Positions 1-8,621 of a stretch of 64,000 nucleotides of DNA are shown here, piece after piece. The position numbers were made by a program, and so were the translations under genes. Position 1 is the stretch's first letter; the number at the start of each line of letters is the position of its first letter. The stretch comes from Streptomyces sp. Tu6071. Its GTDB lineage: Bacteria; Actinomycetota; Actinomycetes; Streptomycetales; Streptomycetaceae. Where the stretch lies: contig NZ_CM001165.1 of NCBI RefSeq assembly GCF_000213055.1, positions 4,114,945-4,178,944 of the forward strand. The letters run 5' to 3'. The notes beneath the pieces are model-generated. The model was not told where the DNA came from. It made no database searches and worked only from the letters and a program-made list of their open reading frames with translations.

Positions 1-1010
1 CCGAGCCCGAGCGGGGTGATGTCGGTCGTCACGAAGTACGTCCCCTGCGGGCGGTGCACCGCGAACCCGGCCTCGGCGAGCCCGTCGCAGAGCAGGTCGC
101 GCTTGCGGCGCAGGTCCTCGCGGAAGTCGTCGAAGTACGCGTCCGGAAGACGCAGCGCCTCGGCGACCGCGTACTGGAAGGGACCCGCGCTGACGAAGGT
201 CAGGTACTGCTTCACGGTGCGCACGGCCGAGACGAGCGCGGCGGAGCCGGTCACCCAGCCCACCTTCCAGCCCGTCAGGGAGAAGGTCTTGCCGCTCGAC
301 GAGATGGAGACCGTGCGCTCGCGCATGCCGGGGAAGGTGGCGAGGGGGAGGTGTTCGCCCTCGTAGACGAGGTGTTCGTAGACCTCGTCGGTGACGACGA
401 GGAGGTCGTGGGCGACGGCGAGGCGGGCGATCTCGGTGGCCTCCTCGCGGGTGAGGACCATGCCGGTGGGGTTGTGCGGGGAGTTGAGGAGGAGCAGACG
501 GGTGCGGGGGGTGATGAGGGCGGCGAGGCGATCGAGGTCGGGGCGGAAGCCGGGGGCGCGCAGGGTGAGGGGGACACGGTGGCCGCCCGCGAGCGCGATC
601 CCGGCCGCGTACGAGTCGTAGTACGGCTCGAAGGCGATGACCTCGTCGCCCGGCTCGACGAGGGCGAGGAGCGTCGCGGCGATCGCCTCGGTCGCGCCCG
701 CCGTGACGAGCACCTCGGTGTCGGGGTCCAGCGTGATGCCGTGGAAGCGGTGCTGGTGGGCGGCGACCGCCTCACGCAGTTCGGGAATGCCGGGGCCCGG
801 CGGGTACTGGTTGCCGCGCCCTTCGCGGATCGCGCGGACCGCCGCCTCGCGGACCTCCTCGGGACCGTCCGTGTCGGGGAAGCCCTGGCCCAGGTTGATC
901 GCTCCCGTGCGGGCGGCGAGGGCGGACATCTCGGCGAAGACCGTCGTGCCGAAGGCGGCGAGACGCGGGGCGAGCAGGGGGCGGCCGGAGGGCGGGGGCT
1001 TGGGGGTCAT
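1..1010 (-). CDS. PLP-dependent class I/II aminotransferase (partial, C-terminus off the left edge)
   Basis: Fold-type I pyridoxal-phosphate aminotransferase resembling kynurenine and N-succinyl-diaminopimelate aminotransferases; it would transfer an amino group between an amino acid and a 2-oxo acid in the cytosol. The frame opens at an ATG at 1010 and leaves the window without a stop, so about 336 residues are visible. Motifs seen: NLGQGFPDTDG at residue 39, NSPHNPTG near 175, DEVYEHL near 205, and SSGKTFSLTGWKVGW with the PLP lysine at Lys241. A kynurenine role is possible because kynA and kynU lie about 10 kb away, but the substrate cannot be read from the sequence. The family is secure. 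Confidence 0.93.
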   Translation of the reverse strand, partial: MTPKPPPSGRPLLAPRLAAFGTTVFAEMSALAARTGAINLGQGFPDTDGPEEVREAAVRAIREGRGNQYPPGPGIPELREAVAAHQHRFHGITLDPDTEVLVTAGATEAIAATLLALVEPGDEVIAFEPYYDSYAAGIALAGGHRVPLTLRAPGFRPDLDRLAALITPRTRLLLLNSPHNPTGMVLTREEATEIARLAVAHDLLVVTDEVYEHLVYEGEHLPLATFPGMRERTVSISSSGKTFSLTGWKVGWVTGSAALVSAVRTVKQYLTFVSAGPFQYAVAEALRLPDAYFDDFREDLRRKRDLLCDGLAEAGFAVHRPQGTYFVTTDITPLGL

Positions 1011-1144
1011 GGCGTCATCCTGCGCCGAAGCTCTGGTCTTGCTCAAGCGTGCTTTGAGCGGCGAGCCCACCGGGCAATCCCGCTGCAACGAAGCAACGGG
1101 GGCCGCCCGGGGGGCGGCGGAAGAGGCAACAAGGGGGGCAGGAC

Positions 1145-1453
1145 ATGGCGGTGATGATCGCGGTTCTCTGCATCTTCGGGCTCGTGGTGGTGGCGCTCGT
1201 CGTGCGGATCGTGACGGCGGTACGGGGCACGGTCTCCGGGGGCCGGGCGCGGTCCTCCTCCCGGGGGTACGCGCGCCGCTCGCGGTCGTCCTCCGGGGGC
1301 GACTCGGGGAGTTGGTGGGTGGGCGGGGACTCCGGCTCGTCCGACTCGGGAGGGGGACACCACTCCGGGGGTCACTCCTGCGGCGGACACTCCTGCGGCG
1401 GGGGGTCCTCCTGCGGGGGTGGCTCTTCCTGCGGAGGCGGCGGGGGCGACTGA
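1145..1453 (+). CDS. Small membrane protein with Cys/Gly/His-rich tail (first of a tandem pair)
   Basis: A 102-residue protein of no family I recognise. Residues 1-25 form one hydrophobic segment, followed by an Arg/Ser-rich stretch. The tail runs through SWWVGGDSGSS and GGGHHSGGHS into four CGG(G) units. The ATG at 1145 follows the purine-rich GGGGGGCAGGAC. The gene at 1598 encodes a longer protein with the same order of parts (hydrophobic N-terminus, SWW, His cluster, Cys-Gly tail), so the two are probably tandem duplicates. The evenly spaced His and Cys suggest metal binding or disulfide cross-linking at the cell surface; this is inference. Membrane orientation is unknown. The G/C skew is coding-like and the start and RBS are plausible. 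Confidence 0.68.
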   Translation: MAVMIAVLCIFGLVVVALVVRIVTAVRGTVSGGRARSSSRGYARRSRSSSGGDSGSWWVGGDSGSSDSGGGHHSGGHSCGGHSCGGGSSCGGGSSCGGGGGD

Positions 1454-1597
1454 CCGGACGGGGGGCGACTGGGCGGACAGGAACGACTGGGCGGGCACGG
1501 GGCCGGACGGTCGGCCGCGGCTCGGCAGGGGACACGTCGTCCCGCGGGGCATGCCTCGCGCGGGGGCGGCGGAGACGACGGAGAAGGGGGATGCGGG

Positions 1598-2008
1598 ATG
1601 AAGGTGTTCGTGGGGGTGGCCGTCGTGGTGGCGGTTGTGGCGGTGGTGCTCCTCTTGGTGGCCACGGCCAGCAGGGCCCGTCACAGGGGGCCGGTCAGGA
1701 AGCGGGGTGCGGCGGGCCCGCGTGGTGCGGGGGGAGGGTCCCACGACCACGGCACCGCCTCGGGCATCGTGCTGGCGCAGGACCCGGGCCAGAGCTGGTG
1801 GGCCGACGGCGGCTCCTCCTCGGGTGGGTCGGGTCATCACCACGGAGGACACGGCCACCACGACTCGGGAGGGAGCACGTCCTCCTGTGGGGGCAATTCC
1901 TCGTGCGGAGGCGGCGGTTCGTCCTGCGGCGGGAGCTCGTCCTCCTGCGGCGGGGGTGGTTCTTCCTGCGGGGGTGGCTCCTCCTGCGGGGGCGGCGGAG
2001 GCAACTGA
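1598..2008 (+). CDS. Small membrane protein with Cys/Gly/His-rich tail (second of a tandem pair)
   Basis: A 136-residue protein. A hydrophobic segment (residues 2-23, rich in Val) is followed by a basic linker, then SWWADGGSSSGGSG, a His-rich run (HHHGGHGHHD) and six SSCGG-type units ending in Gly-Asn. It shares the SWW/His/Cys-Gly order with the protein at 1145 but has more His and Cys. ATG 1598 follows the purine-rich GAAGGGGGATGCGGG. The 144-base spacer carries no gene, and a perfect terminator hairpin lies 27 bases past the stop, so the pair is probably one transcript ending at about 2070. No domain is recognised; metal binding or oxidative cross-linking is inferred from composition alone. 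Confidence 0.68.
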   Translation: MKVFVGVAVVVAVVAVVLLLVATASRARHRGPVRKRGAAGPRGAGGGSHDHGTASGIVLAQDPGQSWWADGGSSSGGSGHHHGGHGHHDSGGSTSSCGGNSSCGGGGSSCGGSSSSCGGGGSSCGGGSSCGGGGGN

Positions 2009-2034
2009 CACGGGGCAGTCTGATCCGCCCGCGG

Positions 2035-2070
2035 CCCGGGGCCCCACGAGGAGACTCGTGGGGCCCCGGG
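2035..2070 (+). terminator. Perfect 16-bp hairpin with GAGA loop
   Basis: The arm at 2035-2050 (CCCGGGGCCCCACGAG) is the exact reverse complement of 2055-2070, with the GNRA-type loop GAGA between. It starts 27 bases after the stop of the Cys/Gly-rich gene. There is no T-run, as is usual for actinobacterial terminators. It may also serve the leftward DUF2617 gene that ends at 2483. Confidence 0.8.
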
Positions 2071-2239
2071 CTTGTGCGCGCGTTGTGCGCGCGGGCTTGT
2101 GCGCGTCGCGGCTGGGCGCTCCCTCACGGGGCGTACGACGCGGGAGGGATGGGGGTCGGTGGGGGGAGCCACGCGGGAGGGACGGGGGTCCGCCGGGGGA
2201 GCCAGCCACGCAGGGGCGCGGTCCGGACCCAGCGGGGGA

Positions 2240-2470
2240 CGGGGTGGGGACGCGGTGGGCGTGGCTCCGGACCGTACCGCCCGTGGTCCCGCGGGCGGAC
2301 CGCACTGCCGGAGACCGGGGGTGCGGACCGTACGGCCGCCGTGCAGCGGGAGACGGACCGTACCGCCGTGGTCCGGGAGGCGGACCCACCGCCGCCGTAC
2401 ACCGGGAGGGGGGCCGTTCCGCCGTGGTCCGAGCGGCGGACCGTACCGGCGTGGCCTCGGAAGCCCACCG
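2240..2470. repeat. Degenerate GCGGACCGTACCGCC-type repeats
   Basis: Between the terminator and the end of the DUF2617 gene, a short unit resembling CGGACCGTACCGCCGTGGTCC recurs about five times with changes, from about 2265 to 2460. No coding function is credible here. The unit reads similarly on both strands, so it can form small dyads. Confidence 0.55.
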
Positions 2471-2482
2471 GGCCGCCGGAGG

Positions 2483-3208
2483 TCAGGAGGCGGAGGAGGC
2501 CACCTGGTCCGTTCCGCCGACGATGCCCTTCGGCACCACCGAGAGACCGCGTCCGCGCGTCGCGCGCGTCTTGTCGGGGCGGCCGGGCGCGCCGACCCCG
2601 GCCGGGACGTGGCTGCCGAGGCCCGTCGTGCCCGGGGCGAGCGGCACACCCGCGAGGCGCTTCCCGCGCCGCGCGCGGCCCCGGCGCGTGCCGCTGAGCG
2701 CGGCGGGGCGCGGGGCGAGGCGGGTGCGGGTGACGACGAGCTGGCCGTCCTCGGGGTAGGCGTGCCACGTGCGCCACTGCGTCTCGCCGTCGCGGCGCTG
2801 CACGAGCATCGCGGTGAACGCGTCGGGGCTGCCGGGGAAGACGCCCGCGAGGCCGTGCGGGTGCTCGGCGACGAGCGCGAGGAGTTCCTGCGCGCGCCCC
2901 GCGAACGCGCCGGGCGGCAGCTCCTCGACGCGCGCGGCGAAGTGGTAGTCGAAGCCGTCGAACTCCTCGACGACTCCCACCGGGAGCGGCGCGCCGCCGC
3001 CCGGCAGGCAGGCGACGGTCTCCGAGCACTCTCCGTGCTCGTCCTCCAGGAGGACCTGGTGGGAGGCACCGAGCAGCCGCAACTGCACCGTCGCCTCCTC
3101 CAGCCTCAGATCGAGAGCCGAGAGACAGGGGAGGGGTTCGCGGCCGAGCGCCCACGCGAGATCGCTCGCGCGGGTGTCGGTGTAGGTGGTCTTCAGGGTC
3201 GTGAGCAT
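2483..3208 (-). CDS. DUF2617 family protein
   Basis: A 241-residue protein starting MLTTLKTTYTDTRASDLAWA, the characteristic opening of the actinobacterial DUF2617 family, whose function is unknown. The conserved core (QLRLLGASHQVLLE, CSETVACLPGG, GRAQELLALV, GVFPGSPDAFTAM, WRTWHAYPEDGQLV) fills the first 170 residues or so. Members I recall stop soon after this point. Here about 70 further residues are Arg/Gly/Pro-rich with no conserved look, which may be read-through after a lost stop or frameshift. ATG 3208 was chosen over upstream in-frame starts because it matches the family and has GGAG 9 bases upstream. It is divergent from the spermidine-synthase-like gene. Confidence 0.85.
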   Translation of the reverse strand: MLTTLKTTYTDTRASDLAWALGREPLPCLSALDLRLEEATVQLRLLGASHQVLLEDEHGECSETVACLPGGGAPLPVGVVEEFDGFDYHFAARVEELPPGAFAGRAQELLALVAEHPHGLAGVFPGSPDAFTAMLVQRRDGETQWRTWHAYPEDGQLVVTRTRLAPRPAALSGTRRGRARRGKRLAGVPLAPGTTGLGSHVPAGVGAPGRPDKTRATRGRGLSVVPKGIVGGTDQVASSAS

Positions 3209-3667
3209 GGTTCGGCTCCACAGGCGCGCAAGGACGAGGAGGGGCGGGCTGTCTCCCACGGGACGGCGGCGGGGTGACCGGCGGGTCGGGACCCGGGTTC
3301 CGTGGTACGGGCCGGGGTGCGGGAGTAGCCGGCTCGTGCCCACCGGGGCCGTGCCCGTGAGCTGTGTGGGACGGGAACGACGGCGGAGGGGCGGCGACGT
3401 TTTAGAGGGAATCATGAACTCTCGTGCCCTGACCGCCTTTTCGCCCAACTCCGGGTGGTTTCCATCCCCCAGAGGGCCGGTCAGTTCACATGTTCAACCA
3501 GCCAGGAGCTTGCGCCGGGCGGGGTTCGGGCTGCGGGACGGGGCGAAGCGGGGCGCGGTGCCGGTCGCGGGGGGTGCGGGGCTTGTCCAGTGCTTCCCCG
3601 TTCCCGGCGAGAAAACCACTCGTGTGGGTGACAAGGAGTGCTCCATCTGTCACGTAGCGTGGCTGGT
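3209..3667 (+). promoter_or_regulatory. Divergent intergenic region with leaderless promoter for the gene at 3668
   Basis: This 459-bp spacer holds no gene I can support. At its right end TAGCGT (3655-3660) is a TANNNT -10 box seven bases before GTG 3668, the spacing of a leaderless start. The middle is locally AT-richer (GTTTTAGAGGGAATCATG at about 3400-3416), but the frame that opens there runs out of register with any conserved protein. Confidence 0.5.
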
Positions 3668-5356
3668 GTGTCCGAGCCGCGTTCCGTCGTCCCACCCGCT
3701 CAGCCACCGCCCCGGCCGGGGGCGGAGGGCTCGGGCGACGTGCTCGTGGACGAACGCGGACCCCGCGGAGAGGCTGCCGGGCGGGACACCGGGCAAGAGG
3801 CCGGGCAGGACGCCGCGCCCGAACTGCTCCCGCTCTCGCTGCCGGTGCGGCCCGGCGTCGGCCGCTTCCTCGTGCTGCTCGCCGTCTTCGTCTGCGCGGC
3901 CTGCGGACTCGTCTACGAACTCGAACTCGTCGCCCTCGCCTCGTACCTGCTCGGCGACTCGGTCACGCAGGCGTCCCTCGTCCTCTCCGTCATGGTCTTC
4001 GCGATGGGCATCGGCTCGCTCCTCGCGAAACGGCTGTGCACACGCGCCGCGGCGGCCTTCGGCGCGATCGAGGCGGGGCTCGCGCTCGTCGGCGGGTGCA
4101 GCGCCCTCGCGCTCTACGGGGCCTTCGCCTGGTCGGGGCGCTTCCCGGGCGCGTGGGCGAGCGGTTCGAGCGGGCTGCTCATCGGCTTCACCTTCGCCAT
4201 CGGGGTGCTGATCGGCGGTGAGGTGCCGCTGCTCATGGTGCTCATCCAGCGCATCAGGCGGCAGGAGGCGGGGGGCGCGGTCGCCGACCTCTTCGCCGCC
4301 GACTACGTGGGGGCGCTCGTCGGCGGGCTCGCCTTCCCCTTCCTCCTGCTTCCCTTCCTCGGCCAGCTCACCGGCGCGCTGCTCACCGGCGCGATCAACG
4401 CCTGCGCGGGCGCGGCGCTCGTCCTCGGCCTCTTCCACCGCGACCTGAGCCGCCGCGCCCGCTGGACCCTCCTGGTGCTCAACGCCTTCGTCCTCGGCCT
4501 CCTCGCGATGGCCGCGACCCACGTCGGCGACTTCGAACGCGCCGCGCGCCGCGCCGTCTTCGGCGACGACGTACGCGTCGCGTTCCACAGCGATGTGCAG
4601 GACATCGTCCTGGCGGGCCGGTCCGGGGAGCCGCTGACGCTCTACCTCGGTGACGGACCGCGCGTCAGCTCGGCCGACGAGGGCGTCTACCACCAGGCGC
4701 TCGTCCGCCCCGCCCTGGCCGGCCCGCACGCGCGCGTGCTCGTCCTCGGCGGGGGCGACGGGCTCGCGGTGCGGGAGGTGCTGCGCGTTCCCGGGGTGCG
4801 CGTCGTGGACGTCGTGGAGGTGGACCGCGAGCTGCTGCGCCTCGCCCGCAGGGACCCCCGCCTCGGCGGCCTCAACCGGCACGCGCTCGACGACCCGCGC
4901 GTGCACGCCGTCTCCGACGACGCCTTCACGTGGCTGCGCGCCAACCGGCGGCGCTTCGACGCCGTCGTCGCCGACCTGCCCGACCCGCGCCAGACGGCGG
5001 CCACGAAGCTCTATTCGCAGGAGTTCTACGGGCTCCTGAAGCGGGCCCTCGCCCCCGGTGCCCGCTCCGTCGTGCACGTCGGCTCGCCGGGACGCGACGC
5101 GCGCGACTACTGGCGCGCCGAGCGCACCCTGCGCGCCGCCGGACTGCGCACGGCGCCGTACGCGGCGAAGAAGGGACGCGCGGAGTGGGGGTTCCTGCTC
5201 GCGGCCTCCGGCGAGCGACCACCGCTCGCGGTGCCCGCGCGGCCGGGGGGCGGGTTCGGCGCGCGGGAGTTGCTGGCCGGTGCGCGGCGGGTGGCGGGGA
5301 CGCGGGTGCGGGGGCTGGAGCCGTCGACGCTCGTGTCGCCCCGGTACGGGCTGTGA
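3668..5356 (+). CDS. Membrane-bound spermidine-synthase-like protein
   Basis: A 562-residue protein. After a Pro/Glu-rich N-terminus of about 50 residues come six or seven hydrophobic segments (residues about 55-290), then a soluble methyltransferase-fold domain of the polyamine aminopropyltransferase type. The latter has [17 protein letters not shown] (nucleotide-binding loop), VVEVDREL and VVADLPDPR with the expected acidic residues. The known family reaction joins an aminopropyl group from decarboxylated S-adenosylmethionine to a polyamine; the true substrate of membrane-fused members is unsettled. GTG 3668 is preferred because TAGCGT ends seven bases upstream; an in-frame GTG at 3638 would add ten residues. 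Confidence 0.88.
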   Translation: MSEPRSVVPPAQPPPRPGAEGSGDVLVDERGPRGEAAGRDTGQEAGQDAAPELLPLSLPVRPGVGRFLVLLAVFVCAACGLVYELELVALASYLLGDSVTQASLVLSVMVFAMGIGSLLAKRLCTRAAAAFGAIEAGLALVGGCSALALYGAFAWSGRFPGAWASGSSGLLIGFTFAIGVLIGGEVPLLMVLIQRIRRQEAGGAVADLFAADYVGALVGGLAFPFLLLPFLGQLTGALLTGAINACAGAALVLGLFHRDLSRRARWTLLVLNAFVLGLLAMAATHVGDFERAARRAVFGDDVRVAFHSDVQDIVLAGRSGEPLTLYLGDGPRVSSADEGVYHQALVRPALAGPHARVLVLGGGDGLAVREVLRVPGVRVVDVVEVDRELLRLARRDPRLGGLNRHALDDPRVHAVSDDAFTWLRANRRRFDAVVADLPDPRQTAATKLYSQEFYGLLKRALAPGARSVVHVGSPGRDARDYWRAERTLRAAGLRTAPYAAKKGRAEWGFLLAASGERPPLAVPARPGGGFGARELLAGARRVAGTRVRGLEPSTLVSPRYGL

Positions 5357-5459
5357 GGGGTCCGGGGTGCGCGGTGACGGGGTGCCCGCGGGTGGGTCCG
5401 GCGAGGCGTTCGGGACGAGGAGGGTACGGAAGGGGCGGGCGTGGGTAGGCTCGCCCGCC

Positions 5460-6965
5460 ATGGAGCATGAGGTCTTCGTCCCGGTTCCCCCCACCGCGCT
5501 GCGGCGCGCGCTCGGCGACCCCACCCGGGTCCCGGACTGCGTGCCGGGGCTGCGCGCGGAGCCCGGACCCGAGCCCCGCACGGCACCCGGCGGTGACGGC
5601 ATCGCGGTGCACGGCCGCCTGCGGCTGCGCGCCGGAAGCCACACGATCACGTACCGGGGCGGGCTGCGTCTGACCGCCCGCCCCGACGACAGCTGGGCGC
5701 TGCACGTCGCGGCGACCGAGGCGCGCGGCGAGGGCTCGGTACGGGCACGGCTGAGCCTGACGCTCGCGGAGGCCGAGGGCGGCACGCGGGTGCGGTTCGC
5801 CGGAAGCGGCGAGGTCGCGGGCCGACTGCTCGACGAGGCCGGCCCGCAGGCCGCCGAATCCGCCCTGCACCGCCTGCTCAACCGCTTCGCCGCCAACGTG
5901 GGGCGCGCGGGCGATGCGCTGGTGGGGGAGGAAGCCGGGGAGACGGGTGCCGGGGGGCCGGGCGCGACGGGCCCCGGCGTGGCGGAGCCGGGTGTGAAGG
6001 CGGCCGGGGCGGGGACCGGTACGGGAGCCGCCGCGGAAACCGGTGCGGAGACCGGTGGGGAAGCGCGCGCGGAGGCGGGTAGGGAAGCCGGTACGGAGGA
6101 AGACTCGGGTACGGCGTTCGGGGAGGACGCGATGACGGACGGGACGGACAGGACGAGCGGGGCGGGCGAACAGCCGGAGGGAGAGGGGACGGAGGGCGAG
6201 GCGGCGGCGAAGCGCCCGGAGGGCCCGGGGGAAGCGGTCGGGACCGAGGGGACGGGGGACGCGGAGAACGCAGGGGCGGCGGAGGCCGTGGACGACACGG
6301 AGCCGAAGGACAACGCGGAGCCGAAGGGCAACGCGGAGCCGAAGGGCAACGCGGAGCCGAAGGATGCCGCCGAGCCGGTGGACCCCGCCGATGCCACAGG
6401 GGACGCCGACGCCGCTCACGTCGCGAGGGACGAGGCCGACGCCGCAGGGGACGCCGACGCCGCTCACGTCGCGAGGGACGAGGCCGACGCCGACGCCGCT
6501 CACCCCGCGAAGGACGAGGCCGACGACGCCGGGGACACCCCCGCGCCCACAGACGCTTCCGGGCCCGGGGACACCCCCGAGCCCAGTGACACCCCCGAGC
6601 CCCAGGGCGCCCCCGAGCCCGGCGACGCCCCCGAGCCCGGCGAGGACGATCTCCTCGGCATCGTGCCGGACACCCCCGCCTCCGTCTTCGACACCGAGAT
6701 CCCGCCGTCCTCGCTGGGCCGCGACGAGGGACCGCTCGGCCCGGAGGAGGGGGAACCACCGGCCGAGGCCGCCCATGCCCGCCGGACGATGATCGGCCGC
6801 AGCGCGGAGGAGGTCGACCACGCTCCGCCCCGCGGCCGGTACGCGCCCGAAGCGGTCGGTGGCGCGGGTTCCGCCGCGAACACGTTGCGCTGGGCCGCCC
6901 CCGTGGCGGCGCTCGTCGTGGCCTCGGCGGTGGTGGCGGGCCGCGCGCTGCGCCGCAGGCACTGA
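5460..6965 (+). CDS. SRPBCC (CoxG-like) protein with long acidic repeat region and C-terminal membrane anchor
   Basis: A 501-residue protein in three parts. Residues 1-150 form an SRPBCC/polyketide-cyclase-like fold of the CoxG type (MEHEVFVPVPPTALRRAL, GSGEVAGRLL, LLNRFAANV), which in other proteins binds hydrophobic ligands. Residues 155-460 are low-complexity Ala/Glu/Asp/Gly/Pro, with runs such as EPKGNAEPKGNAEP and two copies of ADAAHVARDEADAAGDAD. The C-terminus has one hydrophobic helix (WAAPVAALVVASAVVAG) followed by RALRRRH, so the protein is probably tail-anchored with the SRPBCC domain in the cytosol. ATG 5460 lies eight bases after the -10 box TAGGCT (5446-5451). Confidence 0.85.
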   Translation: MEHEVFVPVPPTALRRALGDPTRVPDCVPGLRAEPGPEPRTAPGGDGIAVHGRLRLRAGSHTITYRGGLRLTARPDDSWALHVAATEARGEGSVRARLSLTLAEAEGGTRVRFAGSGEVAGRLLDEAGPQAAESALHRLLNRFAANVGRAGDALVGEEAGETGAGGPGATGPGVAEPGVKAAGAGTGTGAAAETGAETGGEARAEAGREAGTEEDSGTAFGEDAMTDGTDRTSGAGEQPEGEGTEGEAAAKRPEGPGEAVGTEGTGDAENAGAAEAVDDTEPKDNAEPKGNAEPKGNAEPKDAAEPVDPADATGDADAAHVARDEADAAGDADAAHVARDEADADAAHPAKDEADDAGDTPAPTDASGPGDTPEPSDTPEPQGAPEPGDAPEPGEDDLLGIVPDTPASVFDTEIPPSSLGRDEGPLGPEEGEPPAEAAHARRTMIGRSAEEVDHAPPRGRYAPEAVGGAGSAANTLRWAAPVAALVVASAVVAGRALRRRH

Positions 6966-7049
6966 CGGCCGAGGCGCGGGGCACGGGCGCGGGAGCCGTG
7001 AGCGCGGGTGATCTCCTCGGCGCCCCGCGCCCCGCGTAAGGTCACCCCC

Positions 7050-7862
7050 GTGACCACCGCACCTGAGACGACGCTGACCACCCGCACTTCCTCCCTCACC
7101 GTGCGCCCGGACCTCGGCGCCCGGCTCAGTTCGCTGAGGGTGGGGGAGTACGAACTGCTGCGGCCCGGCGATCACTACGGCTCGTTCCCGATGGCCCCGT
7201 TCTGCGGGCGCACCCGCGACGGCCGCTTCACCAACGGCGGGACGATCCACCAGCTCCCGCTCAACGACGACCCCAACGCCATCCACGGCACCGCGCGCGA
7301 CCACCAGTGGGCGACTGCGCCGGCCCCGGAGAGCGAGGACGGACGGGCCACGGCCGCGTTTACGTACGACCTGGCCGAGCCGTGGCCGTACACCGGGCGG
7401 GTCACGCAGCTGATGGAGCTGGGCGAGGACGCCCTCACGCTGCGCATGGGGATCGAGACCTACGGGGACTCGTTCCCCGGGCAGGTCGGCTGGCACCCGT
7501 GGTTCCGGCGGAACCTCGGGAAGGGCGGCGAGGACGTGCGGATCACGTTCCAGCCGGGCTGGCAGGAGGAGCGCGGCGCGGACCACCTGCCGACGGGCCG
7601 CCGCATCGACCCGCTGCCGGGCCCGTGGGACGACTGCTTCGGGATGCCGGACGGAGTGACGGTTCTGCTCACGTGGCCGGGCGAGCTGGAGCTGACCGTG
7701 ACCAGCGCGGAGAAGTGGGTCGTGGTCTACGACGAGCAGGCCGACTGGGTCTGCGTGGAGCCCCAGACCGGGCCTCCGAACGGGCTCAACTCGCAGCCGC
7801 GTCTCATCACCCCGATCGAGCCGCTGGAGGCGTCGACGACGTGGAGCTGGCGACTGCTGTGA
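7050..7862 (+). CDS. Aldose 1-epimerase (mutarotase-like) family protein
   Basis: A 270-residue beta-sandwich protein of the galactose-mutarotase superfamily, expected to interconvert sugar anomers or bind a hexose derivative in the cytosol. Seen: PFCGRTRDGRF, the His in NAIHGTARDHQW, the second His in GWHPWFRR and the acidic site VCVEPQTGPPN, which correspond to the catalytic His and Glu of the family. GTG 7050 lies seven bases after TAAGGT (7037-7042), a leaderless arrangement. It is followed 70 bases later by the GPP34 gene. Substrate unknown. Confidence 0.9.
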   Translation: MTTAPETTLTTRTSSLTVRPDLGARLSSLRVGEYELLRPGDHYGSFPMAPFCGRTRDGRFTNGGTIHQLPLNDDPNAIHGTARDHQWATAPAPESEDGRATAAFTYDLAEPWPYTGRVTQLMELGEDALTLRMGIETYGDSFPGQVGWHPWFRRNLGKGGEDVRITFQPGWQEERGADHLPTGRRIDPLPGPWDDCFGMPDGVTVLLTWPGELELTVTSAEKWVVVYDEQADWVCVEPQTGPPNGLNSQPRLITPIEPLEASTTWSWRLL

Positions 7863-7932
7863 TCCGAGGCGGGGAGGCGGCTGTCGCGGGGTACCCGGAG
7901 GGGGCCGGGTACCCGAAGGAAGGCACAGACCC

Positions 7933-8586
7933 ATGGAACTGACGCTGCCCCAGCGGATCTACCTCCTCTCCGCCTACGACCCCGACAAGGCCGATTTCAC
8001 CGCCACCGGGCTCCAGTTCCGGGGCCAGCGCCTGCGCGCCGCCGCCTTCGCCGTGCTCGTGACGGACGGTCTCGTGCGCACCGACGGCAAGAAGGCGTGG
8101 CGCCTCGCGGAGAAGGCGCCCCGGGACACGTTCCTGCACGGGGTGTGGGACGAGCTTCCCGCTGACAAGGCGCAGGGCTGGCTCCGGCTCGTCCACAACA
8201 AGGCCCACACGGCCGAGACCCCGGTGCGCGAGCAGCTTCGCGAGGCCGGGTACGTGGAGGAGCCGCACGGGCACCGCCTCAATCCGCTCGCCAAGCACAA
8301 GGGCGCGCCCAGCGACACCGGGGGACTGCTCGCGCTGCGCGAGCGGACGCGCGGCCCGGTGCTCGCGGACGCGCTGCCGGAGCAGGTCCCGGACGAGGAC
8401 GTGACGCTCGCGGTGCTGTGCGCCGAGGGCGGCACGGGGGCGCTCTTCACCGGCAAGGAGCAGAAGGCCCACAAGGAGACGCTGAAGCGCTTCGGTGCCC
8501 ACTTCGACGCCCGCGTCCCCGGACTGCGCGCGGCACTGCTCACCTCGATCCTCTCGGCCCGGTCCGTGGGCGGCGGGTGGAGCTGA
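7933..8586 (+). CDS. GPP34 (GOLPH3/Vps74-like) family protein
   Basis: A 217-residue protein matching the GPP34 fold along its whole length: MELTLPQRIYLLSAYDPDK at the start, RLRAAAFAVLVTDGLV, ETPVREQLREAGYVEE and a GALFTGKEQ segment. Eukaryotic relatives bind phosphatidylinositol-4-phosphate and retain Golgi enzymes. Streptomycetes carry many copies whose role is not settled; membrane-lipid association is inferred from the family only. ATG 7933 follows the purine stretch GAAGGCACAGACCC. It lies between the epimerase-like gene and pyrE and ends 35 bases before pyrE. Confidence 0.9.
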   Translation: MELTLPQRIYLLSAYDPDKADFTATGLQFRGQRLRAAAFAVLVTDGLVRTDGKKAWRLAEKAPRDTFLHGVWDELPADKAQGWLRLVHNKAHTAETPVREQLREAGYVEEPHGHRLNPLAKHKGAPSDTGGLLALRERTRGPVLADALPEQVPDEDVTLAVLCAEGGTGALFTGKEQKAHKETLKRFGAHFDARVPGLRAALLTSILSARSVGGGWS

Positions 8587-8621
8587 GCGGGGCCCCGCGC
8601 CGCCCCTCTAAGCTCGTGCCC

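Noticed and set aside
3186..4211. Forward frame covering the DUF2617/spermidine-synthase spacer
   Set aside because: It continues out of frame into the membrane domain of the real gene and shows no conserved residues.
4926..7934. A reverse-strand open frame of 1002 codons across the spermidine-synthase-like, SRPBCC and epimerase genes
   Set aside because: It is an antisense shadow of high-GC coding sequence; the translation is Arg/Pro/Ala-rich with no conserved motifs, and the forward genes have clear families.
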